A stretch of 64,000 nt of DNA from Actinospica sp035493475 (GTDB lineage Bacteria > Actinomycetota > Actinomycetes > Streptomycetales > Catenulisporaceae): NCBI GenBank assembly GCA_035493475.1, contig DATJIF010000183.1, positions 21,934 through 85,933 of the forward strand, given 5' to 3'. This document shows positions 33,906-42,202 of the stretch, piece after piece. The notes beneath the pieces were generated by a model. That model ran no database searches. It had not been told where the DNA came from and saw only the letters and a program-made list of their open reading frames with translations. Each line of letters starts with the position of its first letter. The stretch's first letter is position 1. Both the position numbers and the translations under genes were made by a program.

Positions 33906-34912
33906 CCGAGCTCTACATCCAGGACGTGACCCTGCGGGACGGCATGCACGCCATCCGGCACCGCTACACGGTCGATCAGGCCGCGAGCATCGCGCGCGCA
34001 CTCGACCGGGCCGGAGTCGCCGCGATCGAGGTCGCGCACGGGGACGGCCTGGCCGGATCCAGCATCACGTACGGCATCGGCGCCCACACCGACTGGGAGT
34101 GGATCGAGGCGGTGGTGGGCAACGTGAGCAGGGCGATCCCGACGACGCTACTGCTCCCCGGCGTCGGCACGCTGCACGACCTGAAGCAGGCGCACTCCCT
34201 CGGCATCCGCTCCGTGCGCATCGCCACGCACTGCACCGAGGCCGACATCGCCGCGCAGCACATCCAGGCAGCGCGCGAGCTCGACATGGACGTCGCCGGA
34301 TTCCTGATGATGTCGCACATGGCCGAGCCCGCCGAGCTCGCGCGCCAGGCGAAGCTGATGGAGTCATACGGCGTGCACTGCGTCTACGTCACCGACTCCG
34401 GCGGTCGCCTGACGATGAACGAACTGCGCGACCGCTACCACGCCTACCGCGACGTCCTCGACCCCGGCACCGAGATGGGCGTCCACGCGCACCACAACCT
34501 CGGCCTCGGCGTCGCCAACTCCGTCATCGCCGCCGAATGCGGTGCAGTACGCATCGACGCCTCCCTCGCCGGACAGGGCGCGGGCGCCGGAAACTGCCCG
34601 ATCGAAGCGTTCATCGCCGTCGCCGATCTGATGGGCTACCAGCACGGCTGCGACCTCTTCGCCCTGATGGACGCCGCCGACGACCTGGTCAGACCGCTGC
34701 AGGACCGCCCCGTGCGCGTGGACCGTGAGACCCTCACCCTCGGCTACGCGGGCGTCTACTCCAGTTTCCTCCGCCACGCCGAGCACGCCGCCGCACGCCA
34801 CAACCTCGACACCCGAGCCATCCTCGTCGAGGTCGGGCGCCGTGGCCTCGTCGGCGGCCAGGAGGACATGATCACGGATATCGCGCTGGATCTGAGTGGA
34901 AGCAAGGACTAG
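33902..34912 (+). CDS. mhpE: 4-hydroxy-2-oxovalerate aldolase
   Basis: Splits 4-hydroxy-2-oxovalerate into pyruvate and acetaldehyde. The 336-aa TIM-barrel protein has the DRE-type motif DVTLRDGMHAIRH (residues 8-20), VTDSGGRLTMNE and the metal ligands in GVHAHHNLGLGVANS (about residue 198), plus the C-terminal communication domain for the dehydrogenase. It overlaps mhpF by ATGA. Its TAG stop interlocks with the stop of the convergent GNAT gene. Confidence 0.94.
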   Translation: MTELYIQDVTLRDGMHAIRHRYTVDQAASIARALDRAGVAAIEVAHGDGLAGSSITYGIGAHTDWEWIEAVVGNVSRAIPTTLLLPGVGTLHDLKQAHSLGIRSVRIATHCTEADIAAQHIQAARELDMDVAGFLMMSHMAEPAELARQAKLMESYGVHCVYVTDSGGRLTMNELRDRYHAYRDVLDPGTEMGVHAHHNLGLGVANSVIAAECGAVRIDASLAGQGAGAGNCPIEAFIAVADLMGYQHGCDLFALMDAADDLVRPLQDRPVRVDRETLTLGYAGVYSSFLRHAEHAAARHNLDTRAILVEVGRRGLVGGQEDMITDIALDLSGSKD

Positions 34913-35571
34913 GTAGTCAGGTCGCCGCGTGGCAGCAGCAGGATCTCGGCGCCGACCGGTCGGTATCCGGCAGCCTGGAACACGCGCACGCTGCGGGCGT
35001 TGCCGGGGGCCTGCTGCGCCCAGACCGGTTGGCCGTCGGGCACCAGATGCCGCGCGGCGGTGGCCAGCAGTCGGCCCACGCCCCGGCCACCGGCAGCGTC
35101 GTCCACCTCGATCGCAGCCTCCCATCGACCTGCCACGGCCCGGCCGAGGATCAGCAGGCCATCGCCGCCGTCCGTTTCCCACACGCGCACGTCGTCGCGG
35201 AATCGGGCGGCTCTCGCGACGCGGGGGTGGCTGGGGTCGGTGACTTCGTGGAGTGTCAGGGGCGGCGGTCCGGGGAGGGCGTCGGCGACGGTCAGCAGGT
35301 CCACGGTCTCCGTGACGCGATCCGTGCGATCCATCAACGCCGTCAGGAATCGAGGATTGAGCGGCGCGGCGAGTGGGTCGCAGTCGATCGAGGCGAGGGT
35401 CTTGCGGACCCACTGCGGATCCTCGTCGGTGAAGACGACCGAGTGCGCCGTGAACGCGATCACTCCGGCGTCGCGGGTGCTCGGCTGCGGGACCACGGTC
35501 ACGCTGCCGTCGGGGGACGGGAAACGCCCAGCCGCCGCGTCCGTGAGAAGGTCCGAAAGCGTCTGTGCCAT
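34909..35571 (-). CDS. GNAT-family acetyltransferase
   Basis: A 220-aa protein whose C-terminal half is a GNAT domain: EAAIEVDDAAGGRGVGRLLATAARHLVPDGQPVWAQQAPGNARSVRVFQAAGYRPVGAEILLL contains the acetyl-CoA loop (GGRGVGR) and the NARSVRVFQAAGY helix. The N-terminal half resembles GNAT relatives with a degenerate first domain. ATG 35571 is chosen; the earlier in-frame start enters the divergent promoter. Substrate unknown; the position beside the mhp genes is not informative. Confidence 0.8.
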   Translation of the reverse strand: MAQTLSDLLTDAAAGRFPSPDGSVTVVPQPSTRDAGVIAFTAHSVVFTDEDPQWVRKTLASIDCDPLAAPLNPRFLTALMDRTDRVTETVDLLTVADALPGPPPLTLHEVTDPSHPRVARAARFRDDVRVWETDGGDGLLILGRAVAGRWEAAIEVDDAAGGRGVGRLLATAARHLVPDGQPVWAQQAPGNARSVRVFQAAGYRPVGAEILLLPRGDLTT

Positions 35572-35624
35572 GGCCCGGACGATACAACAGCCGCGAATAA
35601 TCACTTTCCGGATGGCGGGACGCG

Positions 35625-36422
35625 GTGATAGATAGACAACCTGTGAAAAAGACCTTGGAGTTCCCAGACCTGCTGCGCCTGATCGAGGAGCGGGCGGGCG
35701 CGTTCCGGGCTGCCGTCGCGTCGGCGGGGGATATCGACGTGAAAGTACCGACGTGCCCGGAGTGGACGTTGCGGGATCTGGTGCGGCACCTGGGTCACGG
35801 GCGGCGTTTCTGGGCGGCCGTCGTCAGCGCGGAGCCGGGGGCGACGCCGCCGGATCGGGCCGTGTTCAACGCGCAGGAGACGCCCGAGGAGCTTGAGTCG
35901 CTGCTCGACTGGTACGCCGCGTCCGTGCGACTGATGCTCGACGCGCTGCGGGAGGCGGGGCCGGATCGCGGCTGCTGGACGTGGTGGGCCGGATCGCAGT
36001 CGCCGCAGAACTGTGGCGCGGTCGCCCGCCACCAGCTGCAGGAAATCACCATGCACACCTACGACGCCCAGGTCACGGTAGGTGCCCCGCAGGCGCTGCC
36101 GAGCGACGTGGCGTTCGACGGCGTTGAGGACTTCCTCTCCACCTGCTGCTCGACGACCGCCCCTTGGCCGCACGCGCCCGCGTCGCTCGACATGCACGCG
36201 ACCGAGGGCGGCTCCTGGCGACTCGCGCTCGCCGCCGACGGTGCGCGGTTCACCCGCCTGGTCGGGGACGCTACGGCCGCCGCCCCCGCCGAGGTCGCCA
36301 TCACCGGCACCGCCAGCGAGCTGGTGCTCTACATGTACGACCGCATCTCGGTCGACTCCCTGCAGCTCGCGGGCGACGGGAACGTGCTCGACCTGCTGCG
36401 CGCGTGGGAACCGGAAGAATAG
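35625..36422 (+). CDS. Maleylpyruvate isomerase/mycothiol-dependent-enzyme family protein
   Basis: A 265-aa member of the DinB-like family annotated in actinobacteria as mycothiol-dependent maleylpyruvate isomerase-like proteins. Typical signs are the opening helix LLRLIEERAGAFRAAVASAG, CPEWTLRDLVRHLGHGRRFW (metal-ligand His near residue 57), LQEITMHTYDAQVTVG (second His region near residue 143) and a C-terminal sterol-carrier-like domain ending LVLYMYDRISVDSLQL. Starts possible at GTG 35625 or GTG 35643. Maleylpyruvate isomerisation would suit a gentisate route, but most family members have unknown substrates. Confidence 0.8.
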   Translation: MIDRQPVKKTLEFPDLLRLIEERAGAFRAAVASAGDIDVKVPTCPEWTLRDLVRHLGHGRRFWAAVVSAEPGATPPDRAVFNAQETPEELESLLDWYAASVRLMLDALREAGPDRGCWTWWAGSQSPQNCGAVARHQLQEITMHTYDAQVTVGAPQALPSDVAFDGVEDFLSTCCSTTAPWPHAPASLDMHATEGGSWRLALAADGARFTRLVGDATAAAPAEVAITGTASELVLYMYDRISVDSLQLAGDGNVLDLLRAWEPEE

Positions 36423-36436
36423 GCGATGATCTGATC

Positions 36437-36853
36437 ATGCGTCATCTCGTGCGCCCCGAGGGCATGCCTCCCGTCAACGGCTACAGCCACGCGGTCGTGG
36501 CGACGTCCGGCCCGCTGGTCGCGATCTCCGGTCAGGTCCCCGTGGACGCCGACGGCCAGCTCGTCGGCGGCGACGGGGATACGACCGCCCAGCTCCGCCA
36601 GGTCTTCCGCAACCTCGGCACCGCCCTCGCCGCCGCGGGTGCGCAGTGGCGGCACGTCATCAAGCTGACGTACTACGTGGTGGATCTCGACGACCTCGCC
36701 ACCGTCCGCGCGGTCCGGGACGAGTTCGTCGACGTCGCCAAGCCGCCGGCCAGCTCGCTCGTCCAGGTCAGCGGCCTGGTTCACCCCGCCTTCCGCGTCG
36801 AGATCGACGCCTTAGCCGTGATTGACGACAGCTCATGTTCGAGAACGTCATAG
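36437..36853 (+). CDS. RidA/YjgF-family protein (second copy)
   Basis: A 138-aa imine/enamine deaminase-family protein: YSHAVVATSGPLVAISGQVPVDADGQLVGG at the start, VIKLTYYVVDLDDL in the middle and PPASSLVQVSGLVHPAFRVEIDALAV with the conserved Arg near the end. It follows the mycothiol-dependent-type gene by 14 bp and overlaps the next small gene. It contains a rare TTA leucine codon at 36812-36814. Only distantly similar to the RidA at 8587-9018, so they are separate subfamilies. Confidence 0.87.
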   Translation: MRHLVRPEGMPPVNGYSHAVVATSGPLVAISGQVPVDADGQLVGGDGDTTAQLRQVFRNLGTALAAAGAQWRHVIKLTYYVVDLDDLATVRAVRDEFVDVAKPPASSLVQVSGLVHPAFRVEIDALAVIDDSSCSRTS

Positions 36854-37074
36854 GGCTGACCCCCGAGCAGGCAGCGCACCTGACCGAGCTGGTCGAGCGC
36901 TGCCGCCCGGTGCTCGCGACCGACGGCATGGACGCCGTGCAGGAGCTGCTGGTCGAGCTGGACGTCAGCACGATCCGCGCGATCGTGGTCACCCGGGGCC
37001 TGCTCGGCTTCCCGGAGACGCCGCTTCCGGTCGCGACCGAGATCGTCGTGACGAGTCCCGCGAGAAATCGTTAG
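36835..37074 (+). CDS. Small protein of unknown function
   Basis: A 79-aa acidic protein (MFENVIGLTPEQAAHLTELV and then RCRPVLATDGMDAVQELLVELDVS) with predicted helices and no hydrophobic segment. I do not recognise it. It starts inside the last 19 bases of the RidA gene, which argues for co-translation, and ends overlapping the TetR gene tail-to-tail by four bases. Confidence 0.6.
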   Translation: MFENVIGLTPEQAAHLTELVERCRPVLATDGMDAVQELLVELDVSTIRAIVVTRGLLGFPETPLPVATEIVVTSPARNR

Positions 37075-37697
37075 CCGCGAGCTTCCAGCCGGACGGCCGC
37101 GTCGTAGATGAGCTGGGCGTGGAGTTCGAACATGGCCACCAGGTCCACGCCGTCGCCTGCCACTTCGCGCTGGACGAAGAGGCCGTCGGCGCCCGCCACC
37201 GCGTAGGCCGTGAGCGTCTGGACGGCGGCGGCGGGCAGGGCGGGGAAGAGCGTCGCCATGACCTCGGCGATGCGCTGGCGGGCGATCTCGCGGACTTCCA
37301 GGAAGACGGTGCGGCCGCGCGGTTCGGCAGGGCGGCGTTCCAGCGCGAGCATGAGGCCGAGGCGCAGGAAGTCGGGGGCGTCGACGAGTGATCTGGCCAC
37401 GTCGGCGGCCATGGCGGTGACGCGTTCGAGCGGGGTTCCGCTGTGCTCGCCGGGCAGTTCGAGGGCCTGGAGCCACGTCTCGAAGCTGCGTTCGATGACG
37501 GCCGCGATCAGGTCGTCCTTGTCCTTGAAGTGCCAGTAGATCGAACTGGCTGGCAGGCCGCACTTGGCACTGACGGCGGCGATGGACGTGCCCTCGTAGC
37601 CGCGCTCCCCCGCGATCTCCACCGCCGCGTCCAGGATGCGCTGGCGGGATTCGACGCCGTTCGCGCGCTTCCTGCGCGAACCATCTGCGTGGGACAT
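37071..37697 (-). CDS. TetR-family regulator of the MhpA-like operon
   Basis: A 208-aa repressor: HTH in SRQRILDAAVEIAGERGYEGTSIAAVSAKCGLPASSIYWHFKDKDDLIAAV (residues 17-67) and a C-terminal domain of the AcrR type. ATG 37697 is preceded by GGAGGGGATCC. Divergent from the monooxygenase operon; a 32-bp dyad at 37753-37784 between them is the probable operator. Likely controls the hydroxylase-hydrolase-dioxygenase-amidohydrolase operon. Confidence 0.9.
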   Translation of the reverse strand: MSHADGSRRKRANGVESRQRILDAAVEIAGERGYEGTSIAAVSAKCGLPASSIYWHFKDKDDLIAAVIERSFETWLQALELPGEHSGTPLERVTAMAADVARSLVDAPDFLRLGLMLALERRPAEPRGRTVFLEVREIARQRIAEVMATLFPALPAAAVQTLTAYAVAGADGLFVQREVAGDGVDLVAMFELHAQLIYDAAVRLEARG

Positions 37698-37752
37698 GGA
37701 TCCCCTCCGTCTGTTCTCGAGGCCTTGACGGTACCAGCGGGCCGGAGTTAGC

Positions 37753-37784
37753 GTAGCGGTCATTCCAATTGTAGTGATCGCTAC
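37753..37784. promoter_or_regulatory. 32-bp dyad, probable TetR operator
   Basis: GTAGCGGTCATT (37753-37764) and AGTGATCGCTAC (37773-37784) are complementary at 10 of 12 positions around an 8-base AT-rich centre. It lies between the TetR start (37697) and the monooxygenase start (37823). Confidence 0.65.
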
Positions 37785-37822
37785 AGCAATCTGCCGTGGC
37801 ATCCACAGTGAGGTGGTCTGGC

Positions 37823-39352
37823 GTGTACGACGTCGCCGTGATCGGATACGGGCCCACGGGAGTGACCGCGGCGAACCTGCTGGGCGCGCTGGGCCTGCGG
37901 GTCGTCGTGCTGGAGCGGGACGCCGAGGTGTTCGCGCGGGCGCGGGCGATCTCCACGGACGAGGAGGTCGTGCGGATCTGGCAGCGGTTCGGGCTGGCCG
38001 AGCGGCTGAAGCAGGACATGCTCGCCGACCGGCCGCTGGACTTCGTGGACGCGCGCGGCCGGACGTTCCTGAGCGCCTCGCCGACGCCGCGCGGGCACGG
38101 GCATCCGCCGCAGATGTTCATCTACCAGCCGGTTCTGGAGCAGGTGCTGCGCGAGGGCGTGGACCGCTTCCCGAACGTCGAGGTGCTGCTGCAGCGCGAG
38201 TGCCTGCGCGTGCGGCAGGACGCGGAGGGCGTGGAGTTGACGGTGCTCGACACCGGCGACGAGTCCGTGCGGCAAATCCGCGCGGCGTACGTGATCGCGG
38301 CGGACGGCGGGTCGAGTCCGACCCGCGCGCAGTTGAACGTGGGCTACGAGGGCCGCACGTACGAGGACCGCTGGGTGGTCATCGACACCGAGATGCTCAA
38401 GCCGTGGCCGGACCACGACCGGCTGCGGTTCCGCTGCGATCCGGCGCGCCCGGCCGTGGACTGCCCGACGCCGCTCGGGCATCACCGCTGGGAGTTCCCG
38501 ATCCTGCCCGGGGACGATCCGGAGCATCTGACCTCTGACGACGCGATCCACGCGCTGGTCTCGCGGTACGGGATCGGCCGGGACAGCATCAGGATCCTGC
38601 GGGCCACGGTCTACAGCCACCACGTCCGCTTCGCCGCGCGCTTCCGGGTCGGACGCGTGTTCCTCGCGGGCGACGCGGCGCACGCGATGCCGCCGTGGAT
38701 CGGGCAGGGCATGGCGGCCGGGGTCCGGGACGCGGCCAATCTGTGCTGGAAGCTGGCGGCCGTGCTGCGCGGCGAGCTTCCCGAGGCGGCGCTCGACTCG
38801 TACGAAGCCGAGCGCAAGCCGCACGTGCGGGAAGTGACCAAGCGCGCGGTGTTCGTCGGGCGGATCATCACCGAGCGGCGGCGGGCGGTCACCCGGGTGC
38901 GCGACTCGGTCCTGCCGGTGCTGGGGCGCGTTCCGGGGTTCGCCGACTGGTTGCAGGACTCGAACTGGATACCCGTCGCCCACTACGCGGACGGCCTGCA
39001 GGCGAAGCCGCGCGCGAAGGCGTCCGGACATCAGATCCCGCAGCCGTGGGTCACGTCGTCAGACGGGAAACGCGTGCGACTCGACGACGTGCTGGGCGGC
39101 CGATGGGTTCTGCTGCACGCGTCGCTGCCGGTTCCGCAGGCGCCGCAACCCGCGTGGGACGGCGTGCCCGCGCTGCACGTCCTGCCCGCCGGATCGCAAC
39201 CGGCCGAGGGTTCGATCGTCGACAGCGACGAGGTCCTTCTGCCCTGGATGAACAAGCATCGTGCCGGCTCGCTCGCGCTGCGCCCGGACGCCTACGTCTA
39301 CGCCGCCGCGCCCGCGGGCGTGCGGCTTCCGCCTCCCCCGATCAACCTGTGA
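37823..39352 (+). CDS. FAD-dependent aromatic hydroxylase, MhpA-like
   Basis: A 509-aa class A flavoprotein monooxygenase resembling 3-(3-hydroxyphenyl)propionate hydroxylase. Motifs: Rossmann VIGYGPTGVTAANLLGALG at the N-terminus, DG motif VIAADGGSSPTRAQL, GD motif VFLAGDAAHAMPPWIGQGMAAGVRDAANLCWKL, and a C-terminal thioredoxin-like domain. GTG 37823 is preferred because GAGGTGG lies six bases before it and it sits right at the FAD motif; GTG 37796 and 37808 are also in frame. It likely hydroxylates a monohydroxy aromatic to a catechol for the extradiol dioxygenase two genes on. Confidence 0.88.
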   Translation: MYDVAVIGYGPTGVTAANLLGALGLRVVVLERDAEVFARARAISTDEEVVRIWQRFGLAERLKQDMLADRPLDFVDARGRTFLSASPTPRGHGHPPQMFIYQPVLEQVLREGVDRFPNVEVLLQRECLRVRQDAEGVELTVLDTGDESVRQIRAAYVIAADGGSSPTRAQLNVGYEGRTYEDRWVVIDTEMLKPWPDHDRLRFRCDPARPAVDCPTPLGHHRWEFPILPGDDPEHLTSDDAIHALVSRYGIGRDSIRILRATVYSHHVRFAARFRVGRVFLAGDAAHAMPPWIGQGMAAGVRDAANLCWKLAAVLRGELPEAALDSYEAERKPHVREVTKRAVFVGRIITERRRAVTRVRDSVLPVLGRVPGFADWLQDSNWIPVAHYADGLQAKPRAKASGHQIPQPWVTSSDGKRVRLDDVLGGRWVLLHASLPVPQAPQPAWDGVPALHVLPAGSQPAEGSIVDSDEVLLPWMNKHRAGSLALRPDAYVYAAAPAGVRLPPPPINL

Positions 39353-39359
39353 GGACACC

Positions 39360-40208
39360 ATGAAGGAATCAGTGCTCGATGTCGCGGGCCGGAAGATCTT
39401 CGTCGCCGAGGCCGGGGACGGCCCGCCGGTCCTGCTGCTGCACGGCGGCGGGCCGGGCGCCTCGGGCGTGTCCAACTACCGCCGCAACATCGAGGCGTTG
39501 GCGAAGGAGTACCGGGTCATCGTCCCCGACCTGCCGGGTTACGGTCGGAGCACGAAGGGCGTGGACGGCCGGGATCCTTTCGGGTACCTCGCGGACAACA
39601 TGCGTGGCCTGATGGACGTGCTGGACCTGGACAAGGCCGCGCTGGTCGGGAACTCGTACGGCGGCGCGTGCGCGCTGCGGCTCGCGCTCGACACTCCCGA
39701 ACGTGTGGATCGCATGGTTCTGATGGGGCCGGGCGGCATCGGCACGACCCGGGCGCGGCCCACGGCGGGTCTCAACAGTCTGCTCGCCTATTACGGCGGC
39801 GACGGCCCTTCGCGGCTGAAGCTGGAGAAGTTCATCCGCAACTACCTCGTCTTCAACGCCGCGCAGATACCCGATTCGGTGATCGACAGCCGCTTCCGGG
39901 ACAGCATCGACCCCGAGGTGATCGCGAATCCGCCGCTGCGACGCCCATCCGGCCGCAACGCCCTGCGCACGCTCTGGAAGATGGACTTCACGCGCGACGC
40001 ACGACTCAACACCCTGCCCGTGCCCACGCTCGTGCTCTGGGGCGCCGCGGACAAGGTCAACCGGCCCAGCGGCGGGCGGATGCTCGCCGAGCGCATGCCG
40101 AACTGCGACCTCTACCTGGTCGCGAACACCGGCCATTGGGTGCAGTGGGAGCGCGCCGAACTGTTCAACCGCGTGTGCGCCGACTTCCTGGCCGGTGGGT
40201 CCCGGTGA
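39360..40208 (+). CDS. Alpha/beta hydrolase, MhpC-like meta-cleavage product hydrolase
   Basis: A 282-aa C-C bond hydrolase-type protein: oxyanion motif LLLHGGGPGASGVSNYRRNIEALA, nucleophile serine in LVGNSYGGACALRLAL (about residue 106), acid in LWGAADKVN and base in ANTGHWVQWE. This signature is that of MhpC/BphD hydrolases, which split ring-fission products into a dienoate and an acid. It starts 7 bp after the hydroxylase stop and overlaps the dioxygenase start by four bases. Confidence 0.9.
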   Translation: MKESVLDVAGRKIFVAEAGDGPPVLLLHGGGPGASGVSNYRRNIEALAKEYRVIVPDLPGYGRSTKGVDGRDPFGYLADNMRGLMDVLDLDKAALVGNSYGGACALRLALDTPERVDRMVLMGPGGIGTTRARPTAGLNSLLAYYGGDGPSRLKLEKFIRNYLVFNAAQIPDSVIDSRFRDSIDPEVIANPPLRRPSGRNALRTLWKMDFTRDARLNTLPVPTLVLWGAADKVNRPSGGRMLAERMPNCDLYLVANTGHWVQWERAELFNRVCADFLAGGSR

Positions 40209-41200
40209 ACATCTTCGGGTCCGTACATCTCGGCTACATCGTCATCGAGACGCGGCGCTTCGGCGACTGGCGGCGCTTCGGTACCGACGCGATCGGCATG
40301 CACCACGACGCGGTAGACAACGACCACATGCGCTTCCGTCTCGACGAGCAGGAGTGCAGGTTTCTGATACGTCGCGGACCCGCTGAGGACGTGGTCGCCA
40401 CCGGCTGGCATGTCGACGGCCACGGTGAGTTCGAGGAGATCGCGGGACGGTTGCGGGCGCGGGGTCTGCCGGCCGTCGAGGGATCCGCCGAGGACGCGGC
40501 GTTGCGCGGGGTCGAACGGCTGCTGCGGTTCCCGGGGCCGAAGGGGATCACGCAGGAGGTGTATACGAACCCGATATCGTCCGCGGAGCCGCTGCGGATG
40601 CTCGCGTCCGGGTTCGTGACCGGCGACTCGGGGATGGGGCACGTGGCCCTCACATCGACCCGGCCGGAACGGGTGCGCGGCTACTTCGGCACGCTGTTCG
40701 ACGCGCGGCTGACGGACTACATCGACGAGACGATCAGCGGCGTGAAGCTGAAGATCCGCTTCCTGCGCCTCAACGAACGGCACCATTCGATCGCGATCGC
40801 CGCGACACGTGGACTGCCGGTCGATCCGATCCGCACGCGCGTGCAGCACCTCAACATCCAGGCCGCCACGCTCGACGACGTGGCCCAGAGCTATCAGCGC
40901 GTGCACGAGCTCGGCTTCCGGATGGCGCTGTCCGTCGGTCAGCACACGAACGACAGGGAGCTGTCTTACTACGCGCGCACGCCCTCCGGCTTCGAGTGGG
41001 AGGTGGGCTGGAATCCGATCGTCGTCGACGAGAGCACCTGGCAGCCCTCGACGCATCAGGGGATCAGCATCTGGGGCCACACGCCCGTCGGCCAGACCAT
41101 CGTCGACAAGCTCGACCAGTTCCACAGAAGTGCCCGGTCTCTCCTTAGGAAAGAAGCATCATGGCAAACCCGCGCCGCATCGACGTCCACCAGCATGTGA
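40205..41200 (+). CDS. Type I extradiol dioxygenase (VOC superfamily)
   Basis: A 331-aa two-domain extradiol dioxygenase of the BphC/HsaC kind. Likely Fe(II) ligands are in the C-terminal domain: His in GMGHVALTSTRPER (about residue 145), His in VQHLNIQA (about 215) and Glu in FEWEVGWNP (about 266). The N-terminal domain is the degenerate copy. It would open a catechol ring next to the hydroxyls. Start is GTG 40205, overlapping the hydrolase stop. Its C-terminus runs 40 bases into the amidohydrolase gene, an unusually long same-strand overlap. Confidence 0.88.
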   Translation: MNIFGSVHLGYIVIETRRFGDWRRFGTDAIGMHHDAVDNDHMRFRLDEQECRFLIRRGPAEDVVATGWHVDGHGEFEEIAGRLRARGLPAVEGSAEDAALRGVERLLRFPGPKGITQEVYTNPISSAEPLRMLASGFVTGDSGMGHVALTSTRPERVRGYFGTLFDARLTDYIDETISGVKLKIRFLRLNERHHSIAIAATRGLPVDPIRTRVQHLNIQAATLDDVAQSYQRVHELGFRMALSVGQHTNDRELSYYARTPSGFEWEVGWNPIVVDESTWQPSTHQGISIWGHTPVGQTIVDKLDQFHRSARSLLRKEASWQTRAASTSTSM

Positions 41201-42141
41201 TCCCGCCGCGCTACGCCGACTGGATCCGCGACCACGGCCTGCGTCCCGGCGGCATCGACCTGCCGGACTGGTCGCCGTCGGCGGCGCGCAAGTTCATGGA
41301 CGCGCGCGACATCGCCACCGGGATCCTGTCGGTCTCCACGCCCGGCGTGTACCTCGGCGACGCGGCCGAGGCGGCGAAGATGGCCCGCCACGTGAACGAA
41401 TACTGCGCCGACCTCGTGCGGGACGAGCCGGAGCGCTTCGGCTTCTTCGCCACGCTCACGCTCCCCGACGTGGACGGCGCCATCGCGGAGGCCGAGTACG
41501 CGCTCGACACCCTGCACACCGACGGCATCGTGCTGCTGGCCAACAACGACGGCCGCTACCTGGGCGATCCGGGCTTCGCGCCGCTGCTCGACTTCCTGCA
41601 CCGGCGCCGCGCCGTGGTGTTCATCCACCCCGGCGAACTGCCCGCCGAGCCCGTCCCCGGCATCCCGACGTTCACCGCCGACTTCCTGCTGGACACGACG
41701 CGTACCGCGATCAGCCTGATCCTGTCCGGCGCGCTGAAGAAGTACGACGGCATCAAGTTCATCCTCGCGCACGCCGGCGGCTTCGTGCCCTACATCGCCT
41801 ATCGCATCCTGCTGACATCGATGAGCCAGTCGAGCAAGCTCGCGCAGGCCTTCGCCGTCGTGGACCAGAAGCACCAGATCCCGCGGCTGCTCGCGCCGCT
41901 GCGGCAGTTCTACTACGACGTCGCCCTCTCCTCGACGCCCGCCGCGCTGCCGAGCCTGTTCGAGGTCGCCGACCCGACGCACGTGCTCTACGGCAGCGAC
42001 TTCCCGTTCGCGCCGTCCGTCGCGGTCGGCTTCATGGCCAGGCAGTACGAGCGGATGCCGATCGATCCCGCGCTGCGGCACGGGATCGACCGCGGGAACG
42101 CGGAGAAGCTGTTCCCGCGGCTCGGATCCTTCGAATCCTGA
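41161..42141 (+). CDS. Amidohydrolase-family protein, ACMSD/OHCU-like
   Basis: A 326-aa TIM-barrel metal enzyme of the family containing aminocarboxymuconate-semialdehyde decarboxylase and gamma-resorcylate decarboxylase. Metal ligands: RIDVHQHVIPPRY (His10, His12), FIHPGELPAE (about His156), LAHAGGFVPYI (about His203) and YGSDFPFAP (Asp near 277). The role may be decarboxylation or hydrolysis of a ring-opened carboxylated product. Start ATG 41161 inside the dioxygenase 3' end gives translational coupling. Last gene of the operon; a strong terminator follows directly. Confidence 0.87.
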   Translation: MANPRRIDVHQHVIPPRYADWIRDHGLRPGGIDLPDWSPSAARKFMDARDIATGILSVSTPGVYLGDAAEAAKMARHVNEYCADLVRDEPERFGFFATLTLPDVDGAIAEAEYALDTLHTDGIVLLANNDGRYLGDPGFAPLLDFLHRRRAVVFIHPGELPAEPVPGIPTFTADFLLDTTRTAISLILSGALKKYDGIKFILAHAGGFVPYIAYRILLTSMSQSSKLAQAFAVVDQKHQIPRLLAPLRQFYYDVALSSTPAALPSLFEVADPTHVLYGSDFPFAPSVAVGFMARQYERMPIDPALRHGIDRGNAEKLFPRLGSFES

Positions 42142-42188
42142 GGCATCGGGTGCGTGACGGCTCGCGCTGCCGTCGCGCACCCGATGCC
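42142..42188. terminator. Bidirectional terminator hairpin
   Basis: GGCATCGGGTGCG (42142-42154) pairs with CGCACCCGATGCC (42176-42188), extended by a T-G wobble and GACGG/CCGTC, for 19 pairs around a 9-nt loop. It sits between two convergent genes, immediately after the amidohydrolase stop. Confidence 0.85.
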
Positions 42189-42202
42189 CGAGCGCCGGTC
42201 AT

